A DNA stretch of 64,000 bases from Oasisia sp. SBJ-2009 (taxonomy: Eukaryota > Annelida > Polychaeta > Sabellida > Siboglinidae): NCBI GenBank assembly GCA_964017155.1, contig OZ024854.1, positions 55,495,941 through 55,559,940 on the forward strand, read 5' to 3'. Below the pieces are notes generated by a model. That model ran no database searches, was not told the DNA's origin, and saw only the letters and a program-made list of their open reading frames with translations. Each line of letters opens with the position of its first letter. The first letter of the stretch is position 1. Of this stretch, positions 25,197-37,164 are shown piece after piece. Position numbers and translations under genes: made by a program.

Positions 25197-25517
25197 GACG
25201 GGTATAATATTAAGTTACGTGAACGATTAGCCGAATACGTATCTGTCAGGTGACTCCACCTGTTCTTTCACCTAGTTTGTAGTTCGTCATCTATCCGCGA
25301 GGGGTGCTACATGAACCCTAACGCCATTTTGATGTAATTTAAATATATAAAACGCACGAATTAGGACAGTACTAGTTGGTGATTTGTCCATAAGAGGGCG
25401 CCACTAGTACATGACATATCCGCCAGAGGGCGCCACTAGTACACTATCTGTCCGCCAGAGGGCGCCACTTGTCCACTCCGCTCCAAGCATTCCTTGATAA
25501 CCACAAACCATACTACT
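23211..25517 (-). repeat. Right inverted arm of the 9.7-kb element
   Basis: It carries many reverse-complement copies of the arm unit (GACAAAGTTATGGCATGTAA, GACAAAGTGATGGCGGTGAA, ACAAAGTTGGCAC). A longer block includes the extra 24360-24720 segment also seen at 16050-16400 and 890-1200, and a (CA)n tract at 25106-25192. The last 150 bp mirror the GGCGCC blocks of the left end. Confidence 0.8.
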
Positions 25518-25523
25518 GACTTT

Positions 25524-26320
25524 ACTTTTTATATGTTTGCTTTGGTTATTCGGTTTACTGGGGTATTTATGTTGATTTCCGATAATCAATGTATTTGAAT
25601 ACAATTGTGATATAATAAAGTTATGAAGATCAGCATGAGCAACTCTATTAACGAGTATATCATACAGAATATTTCTACAATACCCTAAAGAAAATTGCGT
25701 ATAGGATATTTCCTATGGTTTTATATATGAAATACTGTGAATTATATAGAACATTTTCTGTAAAATATTTACTTTAGGCAATATTCTATAGCAAACTATA
25801 AGAAATATTGTATTGTGTTGTATAGAATATTTTCTATTGTTTTCTAAGGAATTCTGTAGGAAATAACCTATGGTTTGATTTCTAATTATGTAGGAAATGT
25901 TCTGTAGAATATTTTCTATAGGACATATTATGTACAACACCAGGAAATATCCTATTGTTTTAAATATAATATTTACTGTAAGACATATCCTTTAGAAAAG
26001 TATAGGATGTTTCCTGCAGACAATATTTTATAGACAGTAATAGAATATTTCATATAACAATAGAAAATTATAGGATATTTCAAATATAAAATCTTTTATA
26101 GAAAGCTATAGGATGTTTCCTATAGAAAACGTTACGGAAACATCTTACAGAATTTCATAGGAAACTGTAAGCAAAAATCCTATAGAATATTCAATAGAAT
26201 TCTAAATACAATTATATGCTAAAATTCTATAGAAATCTTTAGAAAACTATACGCAAAAATTCTATCGAGTATTCTATAGATAATCTATAGATATTTGCCA
26301 AGGGGACGGTAGCTGCTGTG
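25524..26320. repeat. Diverged short repeats around TATAGAA/TTCTATAG
   Basis: From about 25640 to 26290, half-palindromic words such as TTTCCTATAG, ATTTTCTATAG and TATAGGATATTTC recur every 15-30 bp in both orientations with no fixed period. No coding potential. Confidence 0.6.
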
Positions 26321-26855
26321 TTGTCGACTGTTTAGTTATAATTTTCCAATTTTAGATCATATAACCTGTAAACCATTGACGTTAAATTTTCGATTACCGT
26401 TGTAAATTGTTAGTTTGCATTCACTTTGTTTGGTGCATAATATCAAAGTGTTCCCTTCTGTTTGCCATTAAATAGCATTAAAAAAACAATTACACATATT
26501 ATATTAGTAACAGTTATGGAAGAATATTTAAATCAATCAATTGAAAATATACTGACGATGTTAATCGTTAAAAATAATTAATTTGGAATGCTATGATAAA
26601 GCTTGGTATCGGGCGTAACAAGAAAAATATGTCTTTTCGCAAATCAGGATTTGTTCGCATCACTAATCACGGAAGAGGACTATATTTTAATGTAGTTAGT
26701 TGTACCGTGACAATGGTAAATGTCCATCATTTTGTAAGTAAACAAATGATAAGCATATATTGGCGGGTTTTGGTTATTTAGCAGTAATTAGGATACCTTC
26801 GTTTATGTAGAATAGGACTGCCTAAACGAATTCGTCAAAACGAATCCAACGATAC

Positions 26856-26856
<1 letters not shown>
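26321..26856. other. No recognisable feature
   Basis: AT-rich single-copy-looking DNA. I looked for a further minus-strand Ig exon after the donor at 27074 and found none. Confidence 0.4.
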
Positions 26857-26857
<1 letters not shown>

Positions 26858-26944
<87 letters not shown>

Positions 26945-26953
26945 TTATATATA

Positions 26954-26988
<35 letters not shown>
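26858..26988. repeat. (TA)n microsatellite with ATATCGTTATAT interruptions
   Basis: TA tract broken twice by CGTTATAT in inverted orientation (26887, 26942) and once by GCAT (26955), giving a strongly self-complementary stretch. Confidence 0.9.
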
Positions 26989-26991
<3 letters not shown>

Positions 26992-27074
26992 AAGAAAACC
27001 TACCAACCAGGTTTGCTGTACGAACTTACACATCCTGTACGGATATAATATATTATGCAAAAGACGCGGCTTAC

Positions 27075-27266
27075 CTTCGTAACAATCAGGATTAACTTCT
27101 TGAGTTGATTGGTTAATTAGGTGATGCACGTTGTGGTTAGTTACACCAGGACCTTCCCACACCATCGGATCTACTCTCAGACCACGGTACTCGTAATGAC
27201 AGGAGTACGTAACGAAAGTTCCGTTAGCAACCGTGTGATTGGCAGACTCGTTACACACATGGTTTC
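27075..27266 (-). CDS. Ig-like domain exon of an extracellular protein
   Basis: Acceptor TCGCCAG|GA (27267-27268) and donor GAAG|GTAAGC bound a 192-bp open exon, phase 1 at both ends, as is usual for Ig-domain exons. The peptide has [11 protein letters not shown] (B-strand cysteine), then MVWEGPG (C-strand tryptophan), and four N-glycosylation sequons (NES, NHT, NGT, NQS), which points to a secreted or membrane protein. Its start phase joins exactly to the donor of the exon at 29103-29253 (ACC G + GA AAC reads T-G-N-H). The second half of this Ig domain is not seen downstream. I cannot name the gene. The acceptor's pyrimidine tract is weak. Confidence 0.45.
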
Positions 27267-27334
27267 CTGGCGAACACAACTCCTTTTAAGGACATTTTAT
27301 CATTCGCTGAGGTAAAGTATGGTTATGTTGTCAC

Positions 27335-27408
27335 TGTTGTGTGTACACGTGTTACACTGCTGGACTCACGACTAGAGGGACCGGGATTCGAATCCCGGTG
27401 ACAGTTGG
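27335..27408 (+). repeat. tRNA-like (SINE head) fragment
   Basis: It contains a clear B box, GGATTCGAATCCC, with the pairing stem ACCGGGA..TCCCGGT at about 27380-27403, and a weak A-box region upstream (GTTACACTGCTGGACT). It has no matching acceptor stem, so it is a SINE remnant, not a tRNA gene. Confidence 0.5.
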
Positions 27409-27589
27409 TCGGTGGTTGGGTATTGATATTGCCACTGTGTAGAACCATGGTATATTTCCTGGCACGGTCGGCCAACAACAGTAGGCAAAGCACTTCAAAG
27501 CCAAGGCTCCCAGTTCCCAGGGCACCGAAAGAATGTATGGACAAGGCGGCTGCTCTGGTCAACTATGGTTATATACAGGGGGTGTTAAG

Positions 27590-28799
27590 AACATCTGGGT
27601 CAAGACGAGCCGCCGAAAGAGAGTAAGTAGACTAACGATAGCCATGTACAACGTTAGAACGCGACTAATATATGAACAGATACACGATTTCGAACACGAA
27701 CTTAGGGAAAACAAGATGTAATCAGCATTGGAGAAGTAGGAAGACGATAGAAATGTTTCAAAACCTTACAAAGCGTTCACCTATTATATCATTCTAAGGC
27801 AAACAACGGCGAAACAGTAATAGGTTTTCTCATAAACAGGAAATGGACAGACCATATAGTGAGGTTAAGCAGCATTAGCCTCACAGTAGCAGATCTAGTT
27901 ATGTACCTATATAGCGCTCGACACTGAAGATAGTGCAACTAACTGTATGCACAAACAACATCATATTCAGACGAATACTTAAATAGCTTCTACAACGACG
28001 TGGATGATATGAAAAACAGGACATCATGAGTAGATTCCACACAAATAAGATCAAAGGAGATCGAATTCCAACACGAATTGAGAATCCAATTCAGGACCCT
28101 ACAATAACTAGACGGCATCGACACCATGGGCTAAACCATCACGTACATGATCCAACAAAGCGTGTCGAGAGTCGCTACAGCAATGAACAAGCCACAGAAA
28201 TCGAGGATAACATCACCAACGCGACACCTAGTAACGAAACGACGAGAAACTGTAGAAAGCCACATAGATAGACAACAAATAGAGTACAAAGAGGACATCC
28301 GAAAATACAGCCAAGATATCACACGAGAAACGCCCATGGCATCACATCAAAGAGCATGAGGAAAGTCCGAAGAACACAGAAACTTCTCCAAGACAGACTG
28401 GTGACACTCCTAGATATGCAGGGTAGAGATAAATCCATGATCAATATAAGATCATAGAGCGAATAAATGAATTGCACACCGAGCTATGCGATAGTGAGTA
28501 GAGTACCATAATCAACACTGACCCGAAAGATGTAGCAGAGATAACACCATGGAAGGTGGAAGCAGCTAGAAAGAAAAATGTCAATAGCGAGGAAGAAGTG
28601 AAATAACAAAGACATCAATAATGACATACCGATATGTCTGCCATCAAACACCTGTACTTACGAAAGTACTAACAGAAAGGCAAGAGAACAGAAACGACGA
28701 AAACCAGCCAAGAGAGCAAGTTGGATTCAGGAGCAGATACTCCACGACAGACCATATAATATCCCACTCTGCATCGCATTCGTCAACTACGAGAAAACC

Positions 28800-28800
<1 letters not shown>
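27590..28800 (+). pseudogene. RTE-like LINE fossil (EN, linker, start of RT)
   Basis: Pieces are in RTE order. RLTIAMYNVRTRLIYEQIHDFEHELRENK (about 27628-27718) is an APE endonuclease start (family: W/Y-N-V-R-T). GNGQTI and SYSDEYLNSFYNDVDDM-like text follow at 27840-28015. A linker carries the DPKDVAEITPWEVEAA block near 28524-28570. An RT finger piece, VLTERQENRNDENQPREQVGFRS..STTDHI, lies at about 28660-28765. Many stops and shifts; the GDFN block and all of the RT palm are missing. It ends in (TA)n. It lies in the interval between the two Ig-like exons. Confidence 0.65.
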
Positions 28801-29065
<265 letters not shown>

Positions 29066-29102
29066 GTAATATGTCAGCAATTATTGTCTTCCGCGTACTC
29101 AC

Positions 29103-29253
29103 CGGTGATGATCATATCGCATCTTCTTACTCCGTATGATGGATCAGAATATGTGTAGTACCCCGCGTCGTTCATTTGTAGGCTGTTATAAAACGCCGAG
29201 TCAATTATGCAATCGACACGATTCGTGTCAGCATTAGCGTAGGGCAAGGCAAA
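29103..29253 (-). CDS. Ig V-like domain exon (second half)
   Basis: The donor ATCACCG|GTGAGT at 29102 closes a 151-bp open exon. The probable acceptor is CGTGGGCAG at 29254. The peptide ends [32 protein letters not shown]-x-Y is the F-strand signature of an Ig V-type domain (D-x-G-x-Y-x-C), here with Y where the cysteine is usual. An upstream cysteine (VDCIID) and RRCD may form another bridge. Its donor phase (1) matches the acceptor at 27267. It does not fit in phase after the exon at 39353-39575, so a missing exon or a separate gene must be assumed. Confidence 0.5.
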
Positions 29254-29259
29254 CTGCCC

Positions 29260-31470
29260 ACGTTAAGCATTATGCTTCGTAACCACGCACTGCATAGCTG
29301 CAAATTAACGCTGACCTACCATTTCCCTTAGCAACGCACTTTTTAAAATCATGGTTACTAAGTGTTGACTTGAGAGAAATGGCAAAACTAAACGTAACTG
29401 CTAGTGGGCGTTTGCCTCTTTTTGCTGGGGAAAAACGCCCCTTAGCTGAGGGAAAATGCCCAATTGAAAAGATTACAAATTGTTTAGTCTTTTTTTAAAT
29501 GGTTCTCTCTCTATATATCCGTACAAAACCCGACATGTCCTCCTGAGTTGCTACATTTAAAAAATCTACACTCAGTTAGTATAGTTTTCATGATTTTTAA
29601 AGGGTCTTGAAATATCTCGAAACATGACTTCATAGTAGACCTTTAGACTGCATATAGGCCTAGCCTAGTTGGAATCACCGGACGGCACGGCCACATCGGA
29701 TTCACAGTTCTGATATAAAAAGTATCGTCTATCGTTGGTGCATTTTTCGCTTGCCCACGTTTTACACTGCAAACACTGCATCGAAGTCTCCCTCGACCTG
29801 GTGTTAGCTCCCCGCAGACTAGACGGGTTCAGTCCTCGTCACAGTCACTGCTCTTCGTGAGACTGGTTGAAGGTGTGGCTTAACTGTTGCCTTTCCCTTT
29901 GCGGTTGTTTTTATTAAACGTTTGCTTTCTCTTTGCGATCGTGATGCAACCTGCCGTTTGTATAACACTATGATGTGGACAAACCGCCCACTACGCCTTT
30001 TGCCGCCATCATTTGCAGGCGGTTTGCCCCAACAACGGATGCAGATATGTTGTGACTGATATCAAGTTGTAAGGTATTATCACCCACTGTGCATTACGAT
30101 TAATCAACACCACATATTTTTTTTATTATACATGGGCCATGGTTACTAATTGCTCTAACTATTCCACACAACATACCATCGCATGGTTTTTGTTAGGGTT
30201 CGTCCAAATATGCAACTTTCTATTTGGGCCGTTAGAACTTCAATTGATCACGTCAATTGTTTTCGAGCATAGCATATTTGTTAAACCGCAGCATCCGTAT
30301 TCCACAGCAGCCGATATTTTAAAACGGTAATAATTGTTAGGCTAGGCATTTTGGCTCATGTAAGCATTTTGCCCTGTCCTACACTACTCACGCACACTGA
30401 TTGTGGTTAATCTTTCAATATGCTGTTTCCTTGAATATATACCTCGATAGAATTATTTATTCAGAATGTTACATACAACGGAAAGCATTCGAACCTAAAA
30501 GGTTTTCCCGTTTTGCCCAATCGCCAATCCTTTGCTTTTAGGTCCAGATATTTAAATAGGTCAAATAATAAGAGCAATCTGTTTAGTAAAAGAATGATAA
30601 CTTCTTTTTAATCGCATCAAAAACTCCAATCGTCGTAAAGCTAGGTAGCAGATGAAAATCGATCGCGCTAGCAACAGTTAGCGCCATTTGTTTGTGCATA
30701 ACCCGAGGCAAACCATCCAGACAAACATCAATACGGCAACAGCGAACTCGTGGTTTCGCGGTGGTTGTTCCAGTGGAATGTATGTGTAACATTAAAGTTG
30801 GCAACAAGAGCGCATATGGAATCTAGCAATGTATTAATTAATTAATCATGAATTAACCGATAATAGTAATCATGAGTTAAATGTACGACAGTATCAGTAT
30901 CAAAGCATTTTGCCATCACTGCGTTTGCATATGACATGTCATGTGATGTGATGGGCGAACCTGACAGCGAGTCAGTGTCGCAGTCACTCGCAACAGAAAC
31001 ATCCAGGGCAACGGACCTCGTATTTGATACGTTTGTCTACGCTAGATAGCGACCAAAAGAAAGTATTTATTGTGAAACATATATCATACGCATAGTAAAC
31101 GAAATGAAGCTGAAGGCACGTAATAATACGTAAAATTGGCGTACCGCGTGAAAATGAGGATTGATGGGCGTCTTTTTATTTTTACGGAGGGAACGTAGTT
31201 TTGGTTTCGCATAGTGACATAGTGTATATATAATGGTTTTTGATATGGCTTGCATCGTATTTGAATTAGGTAAAGCAATTAAAATGTCCTATGACTAGTA
31301 GGGATAGCCCTATGACTAATGTAATACATTGATATCCCTTTTAAATTTCAACAGCTACAGCCCAGCTATTATTATGTCATTCCACAAATGACTGTATTGT
31401 TGAACTAAAATAAAATGTCCTTTTTGAATCACACAGTTCTAAAAAGATGTGTATGTCAATAGCTTTAAAT
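29260..31470. other. Intronic or intergenic DNA without recognisable features
   Basis: I found no clear exon, repeat family or RNA gene. A minus-strand frame at 30583-30807 is open for about 75 codons but has no motif or splice support. Confidence 0.4.
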
Positions 31471-31472
31471 AA

Positions 31473-32990
31473 ATAAATAAATAAAATAAACTTATATAGC
31501 GCCAAATCTAGCTTAAAAACTATTCAGGGCGCTTTACATGTACATGATAACATGTTCTTAAAGGACAAACAAAGTTAACTTTTACGTGGCATACACCTAA
31601 TAGAGTTAATATAAAGTAACAATTTCCACATATACTCAGTTTTTTAACGCCAGCGGTTTATTTGTTAACACCCAGCCATCCAAATTCTATGCGCTACCCC
31701 ATCTTAGACGAAGAATGACGTCACGACGGTGATCGAGGCGCTCTCCACGTAGATTCGCTGCATAGGGTTTGGCTGTTGTCATGAAATGGCTGCAACTCGG
31801 CAACGCGCGTAACATGCTGATGACGGTAAATATAAAGTTGTCTATTATTGTTATCGCTGAAATCATCCCATCAATTGACGATACATGTCTACATCAAAGC
31901 ATTTCTCCTCAAAATGGACCGAGCAAAGTGCCAAACACGAAACAGTACGCCCGCAAATCACCAACGTGAATCCATTGCTTCAATACTACCGGTTGTTTCA
32001 ACTATTATTGCAACCTTATGCCGAACACGAAGGCATAATTACTAAAGTTTACCATAGATTTAACCACAGATTTAGATACACGTCTATAAGCAGCTGCTAG
32101 ATGTCACGCCAACTGAACGAACTGTTGACCCTTAACAGCGTCGCCGGAAGCTGACCGAGATATAGAATGCCGCGCGCTAAATGGCCAAGCCAAATTAACC
32201 CTTCACCTGTGGCGGCGTCTAGACCATCGTGGATTTCGTTAGAATTTTAGACTTTAAAGTCACATTCTGAGTAAACCGCTGACCTTAAAAAATTGAGTAT
32301 ATGTGGAAATGGTTACTTTGTATAAACTCTATTAGGTGTATGACACGAAGCCGTAGCCTTTTTTTGTCCTTTAAAACTAATTACCCAAATGTATAACTAA
32401 AACAAAATTAACCGTATATTATATAAAAGTGCATAAAGACAGACTAATAAAAACATTCTAAATAAATAAATATAGAAAGGCTAAAAAAAATACACAAGGT
32501 CATTTAGGCAGAAGTAATGTTCTCTTCGATGCATTGTCTCTTCATTTAATTATTTCTGCATGAGCCAAAGTATTGTTTAAAATAGAGCATCTTTAAGGCA
32601 TTCTTAAAAGAGTTCTCATTGCACAGTTCTCGTAATGAGAACGGTAGTCTCTTCCACGGGTCCGGAGCAGCTTCGGGGAAACTCGCATCTCCAGCTTTGC
32701 AATTTGTTTTAGGTCTTTTAAGCTGTTTGGTTCCCTCTGAGAGAAGTGCTCTGGTTGGCGTGTAGATGCAAATAAGGTCACGCAAGTACACTGGTCCACG
32801 ACAGTTGACCGCTCTGTGGACGAGTAACATTATTTTGAAACAGACACGTTCCCGGACCGGCAGCCAATGGAGTTCCTTCAGCACAGGCGTGATGTATGTT
32901 GCTAGATGCCATCCCGCGGCAAATACGTGAGAGGAAGTCGAGGAAGAAACGGTGTCAGAGGGGGTGTCAGGCGCAGTCAACTCAATCATG
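31473..32990 (-). mobile_element. L2/CR1-like LINE 3' end, split by a TTAA element
   Basis: The minus frame 32989-32546 has the LINE RT C-terminal signature: ELHWLPVRERVCFKIMLLVHRAV, YLRDL, then WKRLPFSLREL and FKNALKMLYF. Its 3' UTR is interrupted at TTAA by the element at 31562-32370. It resumes at 31557 with AAAGCGCCCTG...GGCGCTATATAAG and an (AAAT)n tail (about 31470-31486). A few hundred base pairs of coding sequence remain, so it is a 5'-truncated copy older than the TTAA insertion. Confidence 0.75.
31562..32370 (-). mobile_element. TTAA-flanked non-autonomous transposon with a THAP relic, copy 2
   Basis: Flanked by TTAA (31558-31561, 32371-32374). It is the same family as 21793-22644 but in opposite orientation; TIRs begin AGGACAAA. 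The minus strand repeats the internal text, including CAGCATGTTACGCGCGTTGC and GATCACCGTCGTGACGTC. The THAP relic near 32018 reads M-P-S-C-S-A-stop, so it differs from copy 1 by mutation. Both copies share a stop after CNNS, so the common ancestor was already non-coding. Confidence 0.75.
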
Positions 32991-32994
32991 CTGA

Positions 32995-33483
32995 TACGTA
33001 GAGGATAAACACGCTGCAGGAAGCCCGTATTCGTTCAACACAAATTTCACACAGAAAAAATAACCACATAAGTCAACAACACATGTTTAATGTGCACATT
33101 ACCAAATACCTTTTTGCAAACACAAATATCTAGTAAATTGGCAAACTACGTTGACTTACAAAAAACAGTCATCACATTTCAAGCATATTTTGTTTAATAC
33201 AGAACAACAAAAACAGTCAACCACTGTGCAGCCGTTGCACACACATATGTGCAAGACCATGCGGTTATGTTTCTGTTACACTTACAATACTGGTCTGAAA
33301 TAACCTGTTAATTTTGTACAAGAGCAATCCAAATATTATCATAGAATAATAAGTTCCCATCACTCAAATTAAGATACTTGTATACTCGATATGCATATGT
33401 TCATTAAACTAATGGAGTATCCTAACAGACATATTACTTTCAAACAATTTGGCATGGCAACATGTACAATCACAACAATATAA
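32995..33483. other. No recognisable feature
   Basis: AT-rich spacer between the LINE fragment and the left end of the 5.3-kb transposon. Its last four bases, ATAA, form the left target-site copy. Confidence 0.4.
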
Positions 33484-34743
33484 GGTTGAAAGTCCCGAAA
33501 ATGTCGCCAGTCAGGTTTAGAAATGGAGAAAATATAATTGTTGTGTATTTGAAAATAATTACTTTCATGCGAAAGTACATACGTACAGCTTTTTGAAACA
33601 ATACATTTTATCATCCAAGCTATCTATGGCTTATTGCACCAACTCGTCAAGCAGTGATAATATTTTCGCCATTATGTCCAATGTATCCTACGTTATCCAC
33701 CACCTTGTCTTACTAAATATAATTGCATATACTTTACAACACGTTTTTTCATGAAAACTGTGCCTAATGCACGTTTATATCCTGGCTAAGGATTACACAA
33801 CATTTATTAAGGTTCATATTATTATAAACCTGATAAATGTTTCTAAGAAATGTGACCTTGTTTAGAAGCGGTAAACACAAATTAAATTAGAAAGGACGTC
33901 CGTTTTCCAAAAGCCACAGTTATTGAATCAAGTAAGCCACATGATTGGTTTTGGTACGGTGTCTTGCATTGGGATCTTGTCGCCAAGTGTATACAAGGAT
34001 CGTTGTCTCACCAAAATATGTGGCTGCTGGCATAGCTTTTCCCAAGGGATGTCTATGGATAACGTAGGATACAATCTTTTCTGATTTGCAGATGTATAGT
34101 TTATGCATAAAATAGACACATGTTCTATATGTAATAGAAAGAAACTTTAGAGGATTTGGTGGCTAGTTAATTAAGTGATACACTGATATGATTTTAATCA
34201 ATCATATTGATACACTTATGTTAAGTAAGGCGTAATGCATGGAACAATATAAATAAATCGTGGCGGTGTGTTCCTCTAGTTTTATGTAATGAAAACATGC
34301 ACCATGTGTTATATAACTTAACATTTATTATGACATCCGGAGCATTTGTGAAAACACTAACAACTGAAACGTCTTGATAAAGTAGTGTATGTATCGCGAA
34401 AAACAATTCGTTTACACACCCACATGCGGATAACGTAGAATACACATAATAGCAATCATTTTTTATTATTGATTTGTTGTAGGATGCCTTTAAGCATACG
34501 ATTACTGGAACATATACTCGACTTGTTACAAATTACTCCAGCACATCTTTAAGAGCTCGTATGTAATATTCGTGGTTCCGAATAACACTCACCGTTAACG
34601 TAAAATACAATCGTTGTGCTATCTGGCCAAATGTTAACATTAATTACGGGTATAATTGTCATGGTATTACAGGTCCACAGTGCATTTGTATACAACAGAA
34701 GAAAATGTAATGGCCTGACCATTCGTTGCTTTGCAAAATTAGC

Positions 34744-36953
34744 TTAACTAACTTGAATAACGTTGGATACAAATAACGTAGAATACAACGCTTCCCTACC
34801 ATTGATTAGTACAAGTGAGATGATCTCAGCATCTCTATGACATAGCCTGAATGCACGCTGTGACCTGCCTGTTGGAGCAGGTGGGGTCAAAGTTGCCAAG
34901 ATGTCCTTGCCAACTATCCATAGTTCGTCAGGACGTGTGGGCCAGGGGTAACATCCCTCGACATTGCCAAAACTCTCCATGAAGGTTACATTGATCTCTT
35001 CTTCGTCAATTTCGGTGGTCTTCCCTACATAGACGTTTGTGCTGTACTTCACACCAATACATGTCCCGACACGAATTCCCTCTTCTTTAACAGCTGAACT
35101 TTCTGTTTCCTCGACTTGACTTTGTAGTTCTTCTGTTTGTTGAGTCGGAGGTTCCTGGATTTCTTGACTTACTTGTTCCGCGGTAGATTGACCTTGCAGT
35201 TGCTCATTTGGCGTTTCGTGTCCCGACTCGTGTCTCGTCTTCCTCTTAATCTACCCTGGGCATATGGGGTGGAAGTTGCCCAGCGACCAACAGCAGGACC
35301 TGAAACATGATGTCTCACGGATGTAGATGTGATCATTCATTGGCATCACGGCGTGTATCTTCATGGTACCATGAACTCGAACAGCTCCGAGGGATGGCAA
35401 CTCTGTTGACGCTTTCTTGACCTCCTCCTTCGTGACAAATAGATACGTCACTTCTGACTGTGTCTCGGAAATACCCGATCGATCAGCTGCCCGTTTAACA
35501 GAACCTCCTACGCCATCGCATGGTCCCTTGCCATGATCGCTTTCACAGTACTGCCATGACGCAGATATGCCGAACTTGGCCTTGTGCAGTGACACTAGGT
35601 TGAAGATAGTACCGTTCTTGTACTGGCTTGTCGGTGAATCAGACAGATAATGGATCTATTGAATGTGCGCCAGATTTTGTTTGATCCAACCAACGATGGC
35701 CTTTAAGAATGCGAACACTATCGCGACAATGTGCGCCATTTAATCTCAACGTACCACGAGGCTCTTGTGATTAAGTTTTCCGTTTACACCCTTGTAGTGG
35801 ATCACCGCCGGATGAACTGTCACCTGTTCCTTCGAGTAGAACGCATTGCTAATTTCTTCCAGATAGTGGCATACGTAATTCTCGGCCAAATCTACCTGCA
35901 CGGTGCATTCAGTTTTTGTGAGTGTTTCCTTCAGAATGGCCAGATTCTCATACTGAGTGCGTACTCTTTCGGAGTGCTGTATGAAGGAGTCCAAGCTTTC
36001 CAAGAAATCTTCTATGAATTTTGATATCGGAAGTGTAGACTTCTTGATGGTAGTATCTTTGTAGGGGCGTACGACCTGTTTCCATACTTGCAAGGTGACC
36101 GTGTCGGTGCTTAATGCATCTATCTTCACAGCGAGAGATTCGCTCGTCTCTTTCTTGATGGAATGATCTGGAGACTGTGAACGCTGTACTCGTAGATGTA
36201 AGGCAAAATGCTGGTGGGTTTTACACAAACAGACTTTACGCGATGCATATGAGACAGGCAGAACATTCTTCGGTCGGCAGCGTTGGAACAATGTCAAGCT
36301 GATGTTTTGCTTGGGGTTTTCAAAGTTGTACTTTTTATATAGAGTATCCTTATGCTGTCGTTGAGAATGTACTTCTGTATACGCTTACCATCCACTTTCA
36401 CAGAGTCCCATTTGCCAGGCAAGCAGGTTGCGTTTTCATCCTTTTTGAAGAAGCCAACCGATTTACGATTAATAGCAGCCGTTACTTTCCTCTTCGACTC
36501 TGCCTTTTCGTACGCCGACTTAGGCACCTTCCTTTGCATCTTGAGCGTGCCAGCCACAAGTCTTGCAGAAAAGGTCTTACTGACCGACTTTATTGCGAAC
36601 CTACATGCCATCTTTCCAGATGTTCTAAGATCCTTCATCAAGGTGTGATGTAGGATAAGCGTCTTGCGTACTCGTGTTGCCTTGCGTGGTGTAATCCCAA
36701 TGTCACGCAGCAGGACATCAGCATTCTTGGTAGGTGTTAAGACACGCATTTCAAGAGATGGCCTGCGTTGATCATGTTTGGCACTTCTAGCCTGTTTCTT
36801 TTGTAGCTGCCACACCTTGCGTTGCATGGCTTGCAAGTCCTTTCGCAATGTTTCATTCTTGCGTTTCATGATTGCGACTGCCCTAGTTATTCTCTTCCGG
36901 CTCTTCCTTCGCAATCGCTCTCTGGCAGCTTCCAATGGGAACTTCACTGTCAA
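34744..36953 (-). pseudogene. RNase H-like transposase-family protein, decayed
   Basis: The N-terminus (36953 down) is a basic coiled coil (LRRKSRKRITRAVAIMKRKN). A frame change near 36330 leads into TLFQRCRPKNVLPVSYASRK, VCLCKTHQH, then VDLAENYVCHYLEEIS, a likely first catalytic Asp. After in-frame TGA (35748-35746), TAA (35742-35740) and TAG (35658-35656) come LSDSPTSQYKN (likely second Asp) and HGKGPCDGVGGSVKRAA, the most typical family block. A further TAG is near 35251. The C-terminus has a Q/E-rich linker, then CYPWPTRPDELWIVGKDILATL. I recognise this as a multi-copy predicted protein family of cnidarians, molluscs and arthropods with DDE-like spacing; the transposase role is inferred. 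The last codons overlap two copies of the 17-bp motif. Confidence 0.65.
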
Positions 36954-37164
36954 CCTGACATCAAATTTACATAGAACAAAATGTAAAAAGATGCAAGTCT
37001 GATTAGAAGGTCATAATTCATATACAGTGTACATCCATACACTCGCACAGGGACGCACATACAGACAGATACCAATATTTGTTACCTAACATATTATAAT
37101 AATTCTTAATTAAAACAAACAAGTAGCCATTATTCACCGTACATGTAACAAATTACAAAAACAC

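Larger units (their letters stand above)
15809..25517. mobile_element. Complete 9.7-kb long-inverted-repeat element, non-coding
   Basis: Both ends read inward AGTAGTAT(A/G)GT(A/T)TGTGG and continue TTATCAAGG: 2 mismatches in 26. The element is flanked by a direct GACTTT (15803-15808 and 25518-25523), a 6-bp target duplication. Mirrored modules follow: CCCTCTGGTGG-type blocks; about 117-bp units with CACCGCCATCACTTTGTCAA; an AT-rich TAACATAA block; and ACAAACACGTTATG minisatellites. The centre (18366-19315) is unique. The right half is longer, with a (TTTCG)n block and a nested TTAA element. No protein-coding frame is credible, so it must depend on another element's transposase or be a satellite-like foldback. 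Another copy is cut by the left window edge. Confidence 0.75.

Noticed and set aside
27323..27562. Minus-strand protein with CHRDSNPGPSSRESSS
   Set aside because: Typical translation of a tRNA-like B-box region read backwards; not a gene.
36352..36648. Plus-strand 98-codon frame
   Set aside because: Antisense shadow of the decayed transposase-like gene.
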